The position numbers and the translations under genes are program-made. Below are positions 32,652 to 41,971 of a stretch of 64,000 bases of DNA, one piece after another; positions within the stretch are counted from its first letter, which is position 1; each line of letters begins with the position of its first letter. The notes below the pieces were generated by a model. The model did not search any database and was not told where the DNA came from. It saw nothing but the letters and a program-made list of their open reading frames with translations. The stretch comes from Marinimicrobium sp. C6131 (GTDB lineage: Bacteria > Pseudomonadota > Gammaproteobacteria > Pseudomonadales > Cellvibrionaceae): NCBI RefSeq assembly GCF_026153455.1, contig NZ_CP110629.1:3658001-3722000 (forward strand). Reading direction: 5' to 3'.

Positions 32652-35042
32652 GTGCAGAAGAACTGGTTGCAATGGAGTGGTGTTGGGCTGTTGTGGGCCG
32701 GATTGGTCTCCCCAAATGTCCTGGCGGAAACCCTGAGCGGGGAAGTGCGAGACGTCGACGGTCAGCCGGTGGCCGGCGCGGTGGTCGAATGGGTGGGCAG
32801 TAACCGGAAAACCCTGACCGATGCGGCGGGCCGTTTCTCGCTGGAGGATCTGCGTGGCGATGAAGTTGAGCTGCACATCATGGCGCCCCGGTTTGTGCAT
32901 CAGCAGTTGCATGTCGACCTTGATGAAGGGCCCGTGACCATTCGTCTGCGGCCCACCCGCATTGAAGTCATCGAAGTCGTGGCCCTGCCCTGGCACGCCT
33001 CGACCCTGGAATCAGCGCAGCCGGTGAACGTGATTGCCGGCGACACCCTCGCCCGTCAGCAGTCGTCAACCCTCGGGGAGACTCTGAAAAATGAGGTGGG
33101 GGTGCATACCAATTACTATGGTCCCGTGGCGAGCAGCCCGGTCATCCGGGGCCTGGACGGCCCCCGTGTCCTCATCACGCAGAACGGCCTGGATGCCGGT
33201 GATGTATCCCGGGTAGGCCCGGATCATCTGGTGACCACGGAGACCTCGACCGCCGAGCAGGTGGAAGTGCTGCGCGGCCCGGCCACCCTGTTTTATGGCA
33301 GCGGCGCTATTGGCGGGGTGGTCAATATCGTCGACGGCCGGGTGCCAACGGACAATGAACTGTCCGGCCAGTGGCACTTGAAGCACGACAATGTGGCGGA
33401 TGAAAACCTGGTCAGCGCCAGCGTCACCGGAGGTGCGGGCTCCTGGGCCACGCATGCCGACGGTTTCTGGCGCGAGTCCAACGACTACCGGATTCCGGTG
33501 GCCGCCGAGCGTGAAGAGCACGAGGCTGGCCATGAACACGACCATGCCGACGAGGCGTTTGACGGACGCCTGGATAACTCCGCTTACCGCGCCAAGGGCG
33601 CCAATGTCGGGGCCAGTTATTTACTGGATAACGGCTTTGTGGGTGTCTCTGTCGGACGGCTGGAGAGAACCTACGGCATTCCCGGGCACAGCCATGAAAG
33701 CCATGACGGTGAGGGCGACGTGGATGTCTACGCCGACCTGGAGCAGGACCGGGTACAACTGATCAGCGAGCTGAGCCTGGACCACCCCTGGTTCAGTGCC
33801 CTGAATACGCGCCTCGGCTATACCGACTATACCCACTCGGAGATTGAAGAGGGGGTGCCTCTTACCACCTTCGCCAGCACCAGTCAGGAGTTGCGAGCGG
33901 AGCTGTTCCATCACCCGGTGGCCGAGTGGCGCGGTGCCTGGAGTCTGCAATACAAGCATCAGGACTTCTCTGCCGAGGGGGCTGAGGCCTTTACACCCCC
34001 GTCGGAAACCGAAAGTCTGGCGCTGGGCTGGATGGAGGAGCGGCACTTTGGTCCGGTGCAGGTTCAGTTGGGCGCGCGCGCTGAACGGGTCGAACTGTCC
34101 GCTGATCAGGTGACGCTTCCGATGGAAGATCAGCCGGGATTGCTGGCGGCCTATCAAGTGAAACAGACCTTTGAGCCGTTCAGCCTGTCCGCCGGTGCGG
34201 TGTGGGATTTCACCGAGGGTTACAACCTGGGGCTGGCACTGTCCCGCGCACAGCGTGCCCCATCGGCGGCGGAGCTCTATTCCTTTGGCCCTCACATTGG
34301 TACCAGCAGTTATGAAGTCGGAGCCCTGTATGAATTGCACGAAGAGGCGGATGGACACTTTCACGCCGAGGTCAGTCCGGCGGCGGTGGAGCTGGAAACT
34401 TCCAACAATATTGACCTGACCCTGCGCAAGTTTGAAGGCGATGTGGGCTTCACGTTGAACGCCTTCTACAACCAGATGGACGATTTCTATTACCTGTCGG
34501 CCACTGGCCTGGAGGCGGAGGACGACCACGCCGATGAACATGATCACGGTGAGGCAGAGCCTGGAGCGGAAGAGCATGAGGAGGAAGAGGCCTTGCCGGT
34601 GTATCACTACACCGCCCGGGATGCACGCCTGTATGGTCTGGAAGGCCAATTGGTGTGGCAACTGGCCAGTCCCTGGCGTCTGACCCTGATGAGTGACTAC
34701 ACCCGAGCGAGTCTCCATGGCGGCGAGCCCATACCGCGTATTCCGCCGCTGCGGGTGGGAGCAACGCTGGAATATCAACTCAATGGATGGCGAACAGAGC
34801 TGGGTGCGCAGCACTACTTCGATCAGGACCGCACCGCCAATCTGGAATCTGAAACCGACGGTTACACCCTGGTGGATGCCCAACTGAGTTACGAGTGGGA
34901 ATGGGCCGCGCAGACCATGACCTTCTATATCCAGGGCAACAACCTCACGGACACCGAAGCGCGTCCGCACACGTCATTTTTGAAAGACAGGGCGCCCTTG
35001 CCCGCACGCTCGATAGCGGTGGGTTTGCGCTCGAAATTTTAA
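32652..35042 (+). CDS. znuD: TonB-dependent zinc receptor, ZnuD-like
   Basis: A 796-residue outer-membrane receptor. The signal peptide ends VLA-E, followed by a carboxypeptidase-like (CarboxypepD_reg) domain (residues 28-100), the plug domain (SSPVIRGLDGPRVLITQNGL, EQVEVLRGPATLFYGSGAIG) and a 22-strand barrel ending in KF. Two extracellular loops are rich in His/Asp/Glu (EHEAGHEHDHADEAF and DDHADEHDHGEAE), the mark of ZnuD zinc receptors. The start is a GTG at 32652 behind GGAGG. A Zur-like box upstream and an AztD-like chaperone downstream support zinc import under zinc starvation. Confidence 0.9.
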   Translation: MQKNWLQWSGVGLLWAGLVSPNVLAETLSGEVRDVDGQPVAGAVVEWVGSNRKTLTDAAGRFSLEDLRGDEVELHIMAPRFVHQQLHVDLDEGPVTIRLRPTRIEVIEVVALPWHASTLESAQPVNVIAGDTLARQQSSTLGETLKNEVGVHTNYYGPVASSPVIRGLDGPRVLITQNGLDAGDVSRVGPDHLVTTETSTAEQVEVLRGPATLFYGSGAIGGVVNIVDGRVPTDNELSGQWHLKHDNVADENLVSASVTGGAGSWATHADGFWRESNDYRIPVAAEREEHEAGHEHDHADEAFDGRLDNSAYRAKGANVGASYLLDNGFVGVSVGRLERTYGIPGHSHESHDGEGDVDVYADLEQDRVQLISELSLDHPWFSALNTRLGYTDYTHSEIEEGVPLTTFASTSQELRAELFHHPVAEWRGAWSLQYKHQDFSAEGAEAFTPPSETESLALGWMEERHFGPVQVQLGARAERVELSADQVTLPMEDQPGLLAAYQVKQTFEPFSLSAGAVWDFTEGYNLGLALSRAQRAPSAAELYSFGPHIGTSSYEVGALYELHEEADGHFHAEVSPAAVELETSNNIDLTLRKFEGDVGFTLNAFYNQMDDFYYLSATGLEAEDDHADEHDHGEAEPGAEEHEEEEALPVYHYTARDARLYGLEGQLVWQLASPWRLTLMSDYTRASLHGGEPIPRIPPLRVGATLEYQLNGWRTELGAQHYFDQDRTANLESETDGYTLVDAQLSYEWEWAAQTMTFYIQGNNLTDTEARPHTSFLKDRAPLPARSIAVGLRSKF

Positions 35043-35064
35043 GCAACGAACAGGAGTTCCTGGC

Positions 35065-36408
35065 ATGGCTTGGCAACACACTTTTTCATCGGCCTTGGGG
35101 CTGAGTGTTTTTCTGGTATTGAGCGGTTGCGGTGGCAGCAGCACCGAGATTGTGGAGCGCGACCCGGTGGAAGATCATTCCGACGATCCTGATCATCAGG
35201 ATGAGCATGATTCGGCCCATGGTGACGCGCCGGAAACCAAAGGCCGGTTACTGGTCGCCGCCTACGATGAGGCCGAAGTGGTTCTCTACGATCTGGATGA
35301 CGGTGACGAGTTGGCCCATTACGAAATGAATAACCCCGCCTCGGCGGTATATGCCAGCGCGAACCATCGGTTTGGCGTGGTGTTGCAGCGCGACGCGGAT
35401 GAAGTGAACGCGGTGGACTCGGGTCTGATTCGCGAGTACCACGACGATCATTGGGACTACACGATCACCTCCCCGAGCTTTGCCGATTTCTCGGCGCCGG
35501 GTCCACGTCCGACCCATTTCACCACCGGTGGTGAGCGCTCGGTGATCTTCTACGATGGCAATGCCGATCTCGGTGAGGCGGCTCAGGTCGGCGTCTTCTC
35601 CGAAGCCGACCTGGCCGATAACAGCGGTGGCCAGTGGCTGACCCTGGATACCCATCAGCACGGCGCCGCGCGACAGTTCGGTGACTTTCTGTTCGCCACC
35701 GTCCGGGACGCCAATGATGAGAGTACGACGTTGCCCGACCAGGTGGCCCGCTATCATTGGCACGACGGCGAATACGAGCTCGAGCAGACTTTTGACACCC
35801 TTTGCCCGGGACTTCATGGCAGCGCTCAGTGGCATCATGGCGTCGCGTTTGGCTGCACGGATGGCGTGCTGGTGATCCATGAAGAAAACGGTGAGTTTGT
35901 CGGCGAGAAAATCGCTAACCCGGAAGGCTTTGAAGGTCGGATTGGCTCGCTGTACGGAATGTCCGAAGGTGACGTTCTGGTTGGCATCGCCTCGGGCGAA
36001 CTTCACCTGATCGATCCGGAAGCGGGCACCATGGAGCCTCTGGATTGGCGTGGCGATGTTGAGCGCACGGCAATCAGTTACGGCTTCGATGCCGAAGGCG
36101 AACACTTTCTGGTGCTGGATAGCACCGGTGATCTGATCCGCCTCGAAATCGTCGATGGCTGGGCCGCTCGGGAGCCGATTGACGCAGTCACCAGTGACCT
36201 GAGCGGTTTGGCAGAAGATCTGCGCCCGGTAATGAGCGTGTCCCATGCCAGTCACCTGGTCTACATTACTGATCCGGTGGCCAACTCGGTAGTGGAAGTG
36301 GATCTGGAGTCCGGTGCGGTCGAGACCGTCCTCAATCTGGACGTGACGCCGGCCAAGGTAGCGTGGCTTGGATTTGAAGGGGCTTTCGAGCACGACCACG
36401 AGCATTGA
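35065..36408 (+). CDS. AztD-like zinc-binding beta-propeller lipoprotein
   Basis: A 447-residue lipoprotein (lipobox LVLSGC, residue about 22) with an acidic His-rich stretch right after the anchor (EDHSDDPDHQDEHDSAHGD) and repeated propeller blades (GRLLVAAYDEAEVVLYDLDD, GVLVIHEENGEF, GELHLIDPEAG, NSVVEVDLESGAVETVLNLD). Length and pattern match AztD, a periplasmic zinc chaperone that hands zinc to ABC-type binding proteins; the C-terminus EHDHEH adds another metal site. It is 22 bp after the ZnuD-like gene, so the two form a Zur-controlled operon. AztA/B/C partners are not present here. Confidence 0.78.
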   Translation: MAWQHTFSSALGLSVFLVLSGCGGSSTEIVERDPVEDHSDDPDHQDEHDSAHGDAPETKGRLLVAAYDEAEVVLYDLDDGDELAHYEMNNPASAVYASANHRFGVVLQRDADEVNAVDSGLIREYHDDHWDYTITSPSFADFSAPGPRPTHFTTGGERSVIFYDGNADLGEAAQVGVFSEADLADNSGGQWLTLDTHQHGAARQFGDFLFATVRDANDESTTLPDQVARYHWHDGEYELEQTFDTLCPGLHGSAQWHHGVAFGCTDGVLVIHEENGEFVGEKIANPEGFEGRIGSLYGMSEGDVLVGIASGELHLIDPEAGTMEPLDWRGDVERTAISYGFDAEGEHFLVLDSTGDLIRLEIVDGWAAREPIDAVTSDLSGLAEDLRPVMSVSHASHLVYITDPVANSVVEVDLESGAVETVLNLDVTPAKVAWLGFEGAFEHDHEH

Positions 36409-36412
36409 GACA

Positions 36413-36447
36413 GGTTACGGCGGGTGCGCGGTGCTTACCCGCCCTAC
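36413..36447. repeat. REP-like palindrome, divergent member
   Basis: GGTTACGGCGGGTGCGC ... GCTTACCCGCCCTAC. Its reverse complement starts GTAGGGCGGGTAAGC and ends CCCGCCGTAACC, the same layout as the repeat at 58.4 kb (GTAGG, CGGGTTAGC, GCGTAACCCG). It follows the AztD-like stop by four bases. A second degraded piece with GTAGGGGCTGAGCGCAGCGA lies at 36466-36485. Confidence 0.6.
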
Positions 36448-36526
36448 GCAACCCGCCGTGTTATCCGTAGGGGCTGAGCGCAGCGATTGGACCGCGCATC
36501 CGCCGTCACCTCACCCGGTCAAACAC

Positions 36527-37648
36527 CTAAAACGTATAGGTCAACGACACAAACCCTTTCATCAACCGCTCCTCATCCACAATCGGGCTATCGGTCAACT
36601 CGTCGTCGAGTTGCTCCACGCCGATATTACCCACCAGTTGCCATCCCTGGGTGATTTCGTAAAAGAACGTCACCCCGGCCTCCGGGTTGACGGCTGAAGC
36701 CGGTTGATAGGCGGGCCGCTCGGCGGTGGCCGCCTCTGTCGGCACGCCAAACTCGTAGTCCGCCAAATCGGCGCTCAGCCAATTCAACCCTAAAAACGGT
36801 GACAGTCGCCAATTCCCCCACTGAAAACCGCGACTGAGCGACAGTTCCGCCTGCTGCCCGCCGGAGCGGTCGAACAGATCCTGACTGCCGCTGACAGTAA
36901 AATCGATGCCGGCGGGAAGCTCCCGGGTCCAGGCCAACCCCAGCATCAGGGTGGTGTCCCTATCGCCCAGTCCGGCGAGGAAGGGGCTGTCCTGCTCTTC
37001 GTAGGCGCCCAGGCGTAAATCCCCCTGAAGCGCCAGTCGCCAGTCCGTGCTGCCCGCCAGGGTGTAGCGGATACGCGGGCCCGTCCATTGCAGTTTCTCA
37101 CCGATGTAGACGATGGCGGGAATCACCGTGCCGGGTTGTTCGGTGCTGCCACGGTAGGGCGAGGTCTGCCCGACTGCGCCGATGCCGACGCCCCACTGGC
37201 CCGTATCGCCCAGTATCTGGCTCAGGGAGAGGGTCTGTTGCGTGGGCGCGTCGTCGCTCAGGGTCAGCCGGGCCCGATTGAAGTTGGGCGGCCCCTTGGG
37301 GCGATAGTTGTTGGACAGGGCAATGGGCTCCCGGGGAATGCCGATAAAATTGCGATCCAACTCGCCGTTGCCGTTTTCATCCACAAACAGCAGAACGGCG
37401 TAGTCGCCTTCCGGGACGGACAGCCGAATCGGTTGTCCGGCGACAAAGCGCTCCCGGTACTGAGCGGTGCGCAGGCTGCCGAAGGTGTCGGCATCCTCAA
37501 ACAGCAGGACGTAGAGGGGGCCGTCAGCCGGCGGGTTGGTCAGCTCGATATCCAGTTCGGCAGCCGTGCCGGGCAGGGTGATCAGGGCGCTCAACAGCAC
37601 CAGCCCGCGAAGAGCGGCGGTGCGCATTGCACAGCGACGAGAAGCCAT
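36527..37648 (-). CDS. DUF2141-MipA/OmpV fusion outer-membrane protein
   Basis: A 373-residue exported protein in two parts. After a signal peptide (RGLVLLSALITLPGTAA), residues 30-145 are a DUF2141 domain (LYVLLFEDADTFGSLRTAQY, PEGDYAVLLFVDENGNGELD, NFIGIPREPIALSNNYRPKG PPNF). Residues 150-373 are a MipA/OmpV barrel (GAVGQTSPYRGSTEQPGTVI, PAIVYIGEKLQW, final SLTYTF). MipA relatives bind murein synthases or sit in the outer membrane; DUF2141 is of unknown role. The fusion of the two is not one I know as usual. The ATG at 37648 has AAGGAAA just upstream. Confidence 0.8.
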   Translation of the reverse strand: MASRRCAMRTAALRGLVLLSALITLPGTAAELDIELTNPPADGPLYVLLFEDADTFGSLRTAQYRERFVAGQPIRLSVPEGDYAVLLFVDENGNGELDRNFIGIPREPIALSNNYRPKGPPNFNRARLTLSDDAPTQQTLSLSQILGDTGQWGVGIGAVGQTSPYRGSTEQPGTVIPAIVYIGEKLQWTGPRIRYTLAGSTDWRLALQGDLRLGAYEEQDSPFLAGLGDRDTTLMLGLAWTRELPAGIDFTVSGSQDLFDRSGGQQAELSLSRGFQWGNWRLSPFLGLNWLSADLADYEFGVPTEAATAERPAYQPASAVNPEAGVTFFYEITQGWQLVGNIGVEQLDDELTDSPIVDEERLMKGFVSLTYTF

Positions 37649-37812
37649 GAAAGTTTCCTTGTTCGGGTGGTTGTCCAGCCAGTACGAAGGGTCGGCAAAC
37701 CTGGATGCGTATATGCTCCAGTGTTATAACCCTAGAGCCAATAACTATTTTCTCTTAGAACCCGCTTTGGTTATGCTCGCGGGCATTATTACCCTAATCT
37801 GGACGAGACTGT

Positions 37813-39582
37813 ATGGAATGGCAAGGCTTGTTGTCCCTTCTGCTGACCCTGGGGGCACTGGGCACTCTTATCTTCACGCGCATTGGCCCGCACTTGGTCA
37901 TGACTGGCGTGATGGTGATTCTGCTGGTCTCGGGTGTACTGACGCCGTCGGAAGCCTTTTCCGGTTTCAGTAACAGCGGCCTGATCACCGTGGCCGCCAT
38001 GTTTGTGGTGGCCACCGGTATTCATGCCTCCGGTGGCATCGAGCTGATCGTGCATTATCTGCTCGGTGAGCCGAAGAGCGTGCGGCGCGCCCAGATACGG
38101 GTCGCCCTCCCGGTCGCGCTGTTCAGCGGCTTTCTGAACAATACCCCGGTGGTCGCCACCATGATTCCGGCCCTGCGGGCCTGGGCCAAGCGCATTGATG
38201 TCCCCGTCTCGAAGCTGATGATTCCCCTGAGTTACTCCGCCATTTTGGGGGGCACCCTGACGCTGGTGGGCACCAGTACCAACCTGGTGGTCAACGGTCA
38301 GTACCAGTCCATGACCGGAGAGGCCGGGTTCTCGCTGTTCTCGATTACCGCCGTGGCGTTGCCGGTGGCGATCATCGGCCTGGTTTTCATTATCGTGTTC
38401 TTCCCCCGCTGGTTGCCGGATCGGCGGGAAAAGGAAATTTTCGGCAACCTGCGGGAGTTCACCCTGGAGGTGGCCGTGGCCGCCGATGGGCCCCTGGTGG
38501 GCAAGACCGTCGTACAGGCGGGCCTGCGTAACCTGAAGCGGATTTACCTGGTGGAGATCGAGCGCGCCGGGGCCATCGTACCGGCGGTAGGCTCGGAAGA
38601 GCCTTTGCAGGCGGGCGACCGGTTGATTTTCGCGGGTAATACCGAAGCGATTTCCGATCTGCTGCGGATCAAGGGAATTGTGGCCTCCACCAATGGTGAG
38701 CCGACCTTGGGAAGGGAGCACAGCGAACGGCGCCTGGTGGAAGCGGTGATTTCCCCGCACAGTAACTGCATCAACCAGACCATCCGGGACTCCCAGTTCC
38801 GGGAGCGTTACGGGGCGGTGGTGCTCGCCGTGGCCCGCAACGGTGAACGAGTGCCGGGCAACCTGGGCACCATCAAGCTCAAGCCCGGTGACACCCTGCT
38901 GCTGGAAGCGCGGCCGGCGTTTGTCAGTCGCCAGCAATACAACAAGGATTTCCTGCTGATCAACGACCTGCAGACCGAGGCGCCGCGCCATCAGCGGGCC
39001 TACCTTGCCTGGGGTATTCTGCTCGCCGTGGTGCTGGTATCCGCCACGGGTCTGCTGCCGATTCTGCACGCGGGCCTGCTGGGCGCTGCGGCCATGTTGA
39101 TTACCGGCTGCTGCTCCGCCCCCCAGGCCCAGAAAAGCCTGGACATCACGGTATTGCTGACCATCGCCGCGTCCTTTGCGCTGGGGGTGGCGCTGGACAA
39201 AACTGGCGTGGCCCGACTGCTCGGAGAGACGCTGGTCAGCCTCAGCGGTGGCCACCCCTGGCTGATACTGTTGATGGTCTATATCTCGGTGTCCCTGCTG
39301 ACGGAGAGCATTACCAACAACGCGGCGGCCATCATCATGCTGCCGGTGGTGCTCGAGATCACCGAAAAAGCGAGCCTGAACCCGGAGCCCTATATTTTCG
39401 CCCTGATGATCGCCGCCTCCGCCAGCTTTGCCACGCCATTGGGGTACCAGACCAACCTGATGGTCTACGGTCCGGGGGGCTACCGCTTCACCGACTTCCT
39501 GAAGGTCGGGGCGCCGATGAATGCCGTGATCGGTATTTCGACCATTGTGGTACTGATTCTGGGTTGGCCGCTGACCGTCTAG
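37813..39582 (+). CDS. SLC13 (DASS) family permease with two TrkA-C domains
   Basis: A 589-residue membrane protein with two membrane halves (residues 1-205 and 395-589), each with the DASS hairpin motif (FLNNTPVVATMIPALRAWAK and ITNNAAAIIMLPVVLEITEK, both with the conserved SNT/NNT-like turn; LVGTSTNLVVNG). Between them lie two TrkA-C/RCK-C domains (GPLVGKTVVQAGLRNLKRIY and LGTIKLKPGDTLLLEARPAF). This is the YfbS/SAC1-type layout. Substrates of the group are divalent anions such as sulfate, or dicarboxylates. No neighbour helps to choose. Confidence 0.9.
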   Translation: MEWQGLLSLLLTLGALGTLIFTRIGPHLVMTGVMVILLVSGVLTPSEAFSGFSNSGLITVAAMFVVATGIHASGGIELIVHYLLGEPKSVRRAQIRVALPVALFSGFLNNTPVVATMIPALRAWAKRIDVPVSKLMIPLSYSAILGGTLTLVGTSTNLVVNGQYQSMTGEAGFSLFSITAVALPVAIIGLVFIIVFFPRWLPDRREKEIFGNLREFTLEVAVAADGPLVGKTVVQAGLRNLKRIYLVEIERAGAIVPAVGSEEPLQAGDRLIFAGNTEAISDLLRIKGIVASTNGEPTLGREHSERRLVEAVISPHSNCINQTIRDSQFRERYGAVVLAVARNGERVPGNLGTIKLKPGDTLLLEARPAFVSRQQYNKDFLLINDLQTEAPRHQRAYLAWGILLAVVLVSATGLLPILHAGLLGAAAMLITGCCSAPQAQKSLDITVLLTIAASFALGVALDKTGVARLLGETLVSLSGGHPWLILLMVYISVSLLTESITNNAAAIIMLPVVLEITEKASLNPEPYIFALMIAASASFATPLGYQTNLMVYGPGGYRFTDFLKVGAPMNAVIGISTIVVLILGWPLTV

Positions 39583-39639
39583 CCTGGTGCTTCTGCCGGG
39601 TCAGCGCGTAGTCCTGCAAGGAGAAGACTTTACTTTAGG

Positions 39640-39658
39640 TGGTCTTACCAGTTGACCA
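39640..39658. promoter_or_regulatory. GntR-type 19-bp operator before GH3
   Basis: TGGTCTTACCAGTTGACCA, a member of the set at 43953, 44222, 47793, 48746 and 51435. The first 11 bases TGGTCTTACCA fit the FadR-subfamily pattern TGGTNNNACCA. It lies about 100 bp before the GH3 gene. Confidence 0.65.
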
Positions 39659-39760
39659 TCGGACCAATATCGCATTATCCTTCCGAAACGCTGTACCGCT
39701 GGAGGCGCACTGCTGGTGTGCCTTTTACCCCAATGATTACCAAATTCGGTAGGTCAGGCT

Positions 39761-41827
39761 ATGAATAGAATCCAAGACTTCTTCACCGGCAACGGCTTAC
39801 GCTCGGCTCGGTTCGCAGTCGTTGCGTTGGCGGTCGCACTTGCGGCTTGCGGTCAAACATCGTTAGTTGAAGAACCTCAGAAAAGCTACAGTCAACCTGA
39901 GCTGGAAGTCCGAACCAGTGAACTGCTAAGAGCGGACGGCTATCAATTCAAAGACCTGAATAAGAATGGGGCGCTGGACACCTATGAAGACTGGCGCCGA
40001 CCTACCGCTGAGCGGGTCGAGGACCTGGTCGGCAAAATGACGCTGGAGGAGAAGGTTGGCTTTATGCTGATCAGCTCGGTGAGTATGGACGGCGGGAGTG
40101 CTTTCGGCTTAAGGGATGGGGGTGGAGAGGTAACGAGTGGTCTGTCCGAGGAGGACATCGTCATGGAGATGAATCTCTTCACTAAGCAGCCTCTACCTGA
40201 GCCGATGCTCATGTTTTCCGGTACCACAAAGGGAATAGAGGAGCGCCACCTCCGACACCTGATTTTGCGTACCAATGCCGATCCCCGGTTAATCGCGGAG
40301 TGGGCCAACAACGTTCAAGCGGTCGCGGAAGGTACCCGCTTGGGAATTCCCGTGATCGTTTCATCCAACCCGCGTAATCATGTCACTGTAGATAACGCTA
40401 TGGGGGTTGGTTTGGGCGATACCACCTTCTCCACTTGGCCCGGTGAGCTGGGGCTCGCTGCCATGCGAGACCTTGAGTTGACCCGAGAGTTCGCTGAAAT
40501 TGCCGGTCATGAGTGGGCGTCGGTCGGGCTGCGCAAAGGCTATATGTACATGGCGGATCTCGCGACGGAGCCGCGCTGGGAACGTGTCGAAGGCACCTTC
40601 GGCGAGAACGCCGACTTGGCAGCGGACATGATCCGTGAGGTGACTCTGGGCTTTCAGGGAGAGAGCTTGGGGAAAGGTTCGGTCGCCCTGACCACTAAAC
40701 ACTTTCCCGGTGGCGGCCCTCAGGTTGACGGGCAGGACCCCCACTTCTTCTGGGGCAAGGATCAGCATTATCCTGGCGACATGTTCGATTACCATCTGAA
40801 GCCGTTCAAAGCGGCCATTGAAGCTAAAACCGCATCCATCATGCCTTACTACGCTAAGCCGGTAGGCACAGATTTTGAAGAGGTGGCGTTTGCTTACAAC
40901 AAGCGGGTCTTGACCGGACTGTTAAGGGAGCAAATGGGGTTTGAGGGGATTATCAATTCGGATACCGGACCTATCGAGATGATGCCTTGGGGAGTGGAGT
41001 CCCTGTCATTGCCGGAGCGCTACCGCAAGGCATTAGACGCCGGAGTTGACCTCTTCTCCGGAACGGCGGATCCGACCGTTCTTCTAGAAACCGTGAAGAG
41101 CGGGCTGGTTTCGGAAGACCGTCTGGATGACTCCGTCCGACGCTTGTTGGCGGAGAAGTTTGCCTTAGGATTGTTTGAGGATCCTTATGTAGATCCCGAC
41201 TATGCCGAAAGGGTTGTGGGTAGTGAGGCACATCAGGAGCGGGCCGATCTCGCATTGCGTAAATCCGTGGTGCTTCTGCGCAATGACGAATCGCTCCTTC
41301 CGCTGAAATCCGGCTCCAAGGTATATGTGGAGCGTTATCGGGACGACTTGAAAGGTGGCAATCCCAGTGAAGTCTTCGCTCCGATATCCCATCCTTGGGA
41401 CGTTGAGTTTGTGCGCACACGTGAAGAGGCGGATGTCGTGGTGCTTTGGTTGCTCCCCAATAACGGTGGCCTGTTTGGCTCCACGGGTGACTCAATTGAC
41501 CTCAGGCTTAGCGAGAACGGCGTCGATGTAGAACGCGTGAATCAAGTGCTGCAAGACAAGCCCACGGTGGTAGCGATCAATTTCAGCAATCCCTGGGTGA
41601 TCAATGAGATTAATCAGGGTTCATTGAACACAGTTGTGGCGACTTTTGGCACATCCATGGAGGCGCTGATGGATGTTGTGGAGGGACGGTTCGCGCCCAC
41701 CGGGAAGCTGCCCTTTACCATTCCCATCTCACAGCAAGCGGTGGAGACCAATCGGTCAGATGTTCCCGGTTACCTTGAGCCAGAGGGTTATGCTCTGTTT
41801 GAGTTTGGTGCAGGTTTGACCTATTGA
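39761..41827 (+). CDS. GH3 family glycoside hydrolase, lipoprotein
   Basis: A 688-residue exo-acting beta-glycosidase-type protein anchored by a lipobox (VALAAC, Cys at about residue 30). It has an EF-hand-like DLNKNGALDTYEDW, the (beta/alpha)8 domain (KMTLEEKVGFMLI, GSVALTTKHFPGGGPQVDGQ with the substrate-binding Lys-His, nucleophile Asp in FEGIINSDTG) and the alpha/beta sandwich (LRKSVVLLRNDESLLPLKSG). The C-terminus is short, FEFGAGLTY, without a fibronectin domain. Members act as beta-glucosidases, xylosidases or related enzymes. The operator upstream ties it to the glucuronide regulon. Confidence 0.88.
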   Translation: MNRIQDFFTGNGLRSARFAVVALAVALAACGQTSLVEEPQKSYSQPELEVRTSELLRADGYQFKDLNKNGALDTYEDWRRPTAERVEDLVGKMTLEEKVGFMLISSVSMDGGSAFGLRDGGGEVTSGLSEEDIVMEMNLFTKQPLPEPMLMFSGTTKGIEERHLRHLILRTNADPRLIAEWANNVQAVAEGTRLGIPVIVSSNPRNHVTVDNAMGVGLGDTTFSTWPGELGLAAMRDLELTREFAEIAGHEWASVGLRKGYMYMADLATEPRWERVEGTFGENADLAADMIREVTLGFQGESLGKGSVALTTKHFPGGGPQVDGQDPHFFWGKDQHYPGDMFDYHLKPFKAAIEAKTASIMPYYAKPVGTDFEEVAFAYNKRVLTGLLREQMGFEGIINSDTGPIEMMPWGVESLSLPERYRKALDAGVDLFSGTADPTVLLETVKSGLVSEDRLDDSVRRLLAEKFALGLFEDPYVDPDYAERVVGSEAHQERADLALRKSVVLLRNDESLLPLKSGSKVYVERYRDDLKGGNPSEVFAPISHPWDVEFVRTREEADVVVLWLLPNNGGLFGSTGDSIDLRLSENGVDVERVNQVLQDKPTVVAINFSNPWVINEINQGSLNTVVATFGTSMEALMDVVEGRFAPTGKLPFTIPISQQAVETNRSDVPGYLEPEGYALFEFGAGLTY

Positions 41828-41971
41828 TACACCGGGATAGCAACTCCGTGAAGCGCCATATGCTTTATGCAGGTCTCGCGACAAAGAACCTGGCTGAGGC
41901 GGTGGCGCTTCCGGGTATTATAGAAGCGTTGGGCTGTGAGATACCGGGGTGGATATACTCGTTGTTCAACG

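Noticed and set aside
35248..36405. 385-codon minus-strand ORF
   Set aside because: Shadow of the AztD-like lipoprotein gene, no start signals.
37789..39255. 488-codon minus-strand ORF rich in Gln/His/Gly
   Set aside because: Shadow of the SLC13 permease; composition is that of a reverse-complemented membrane protein.
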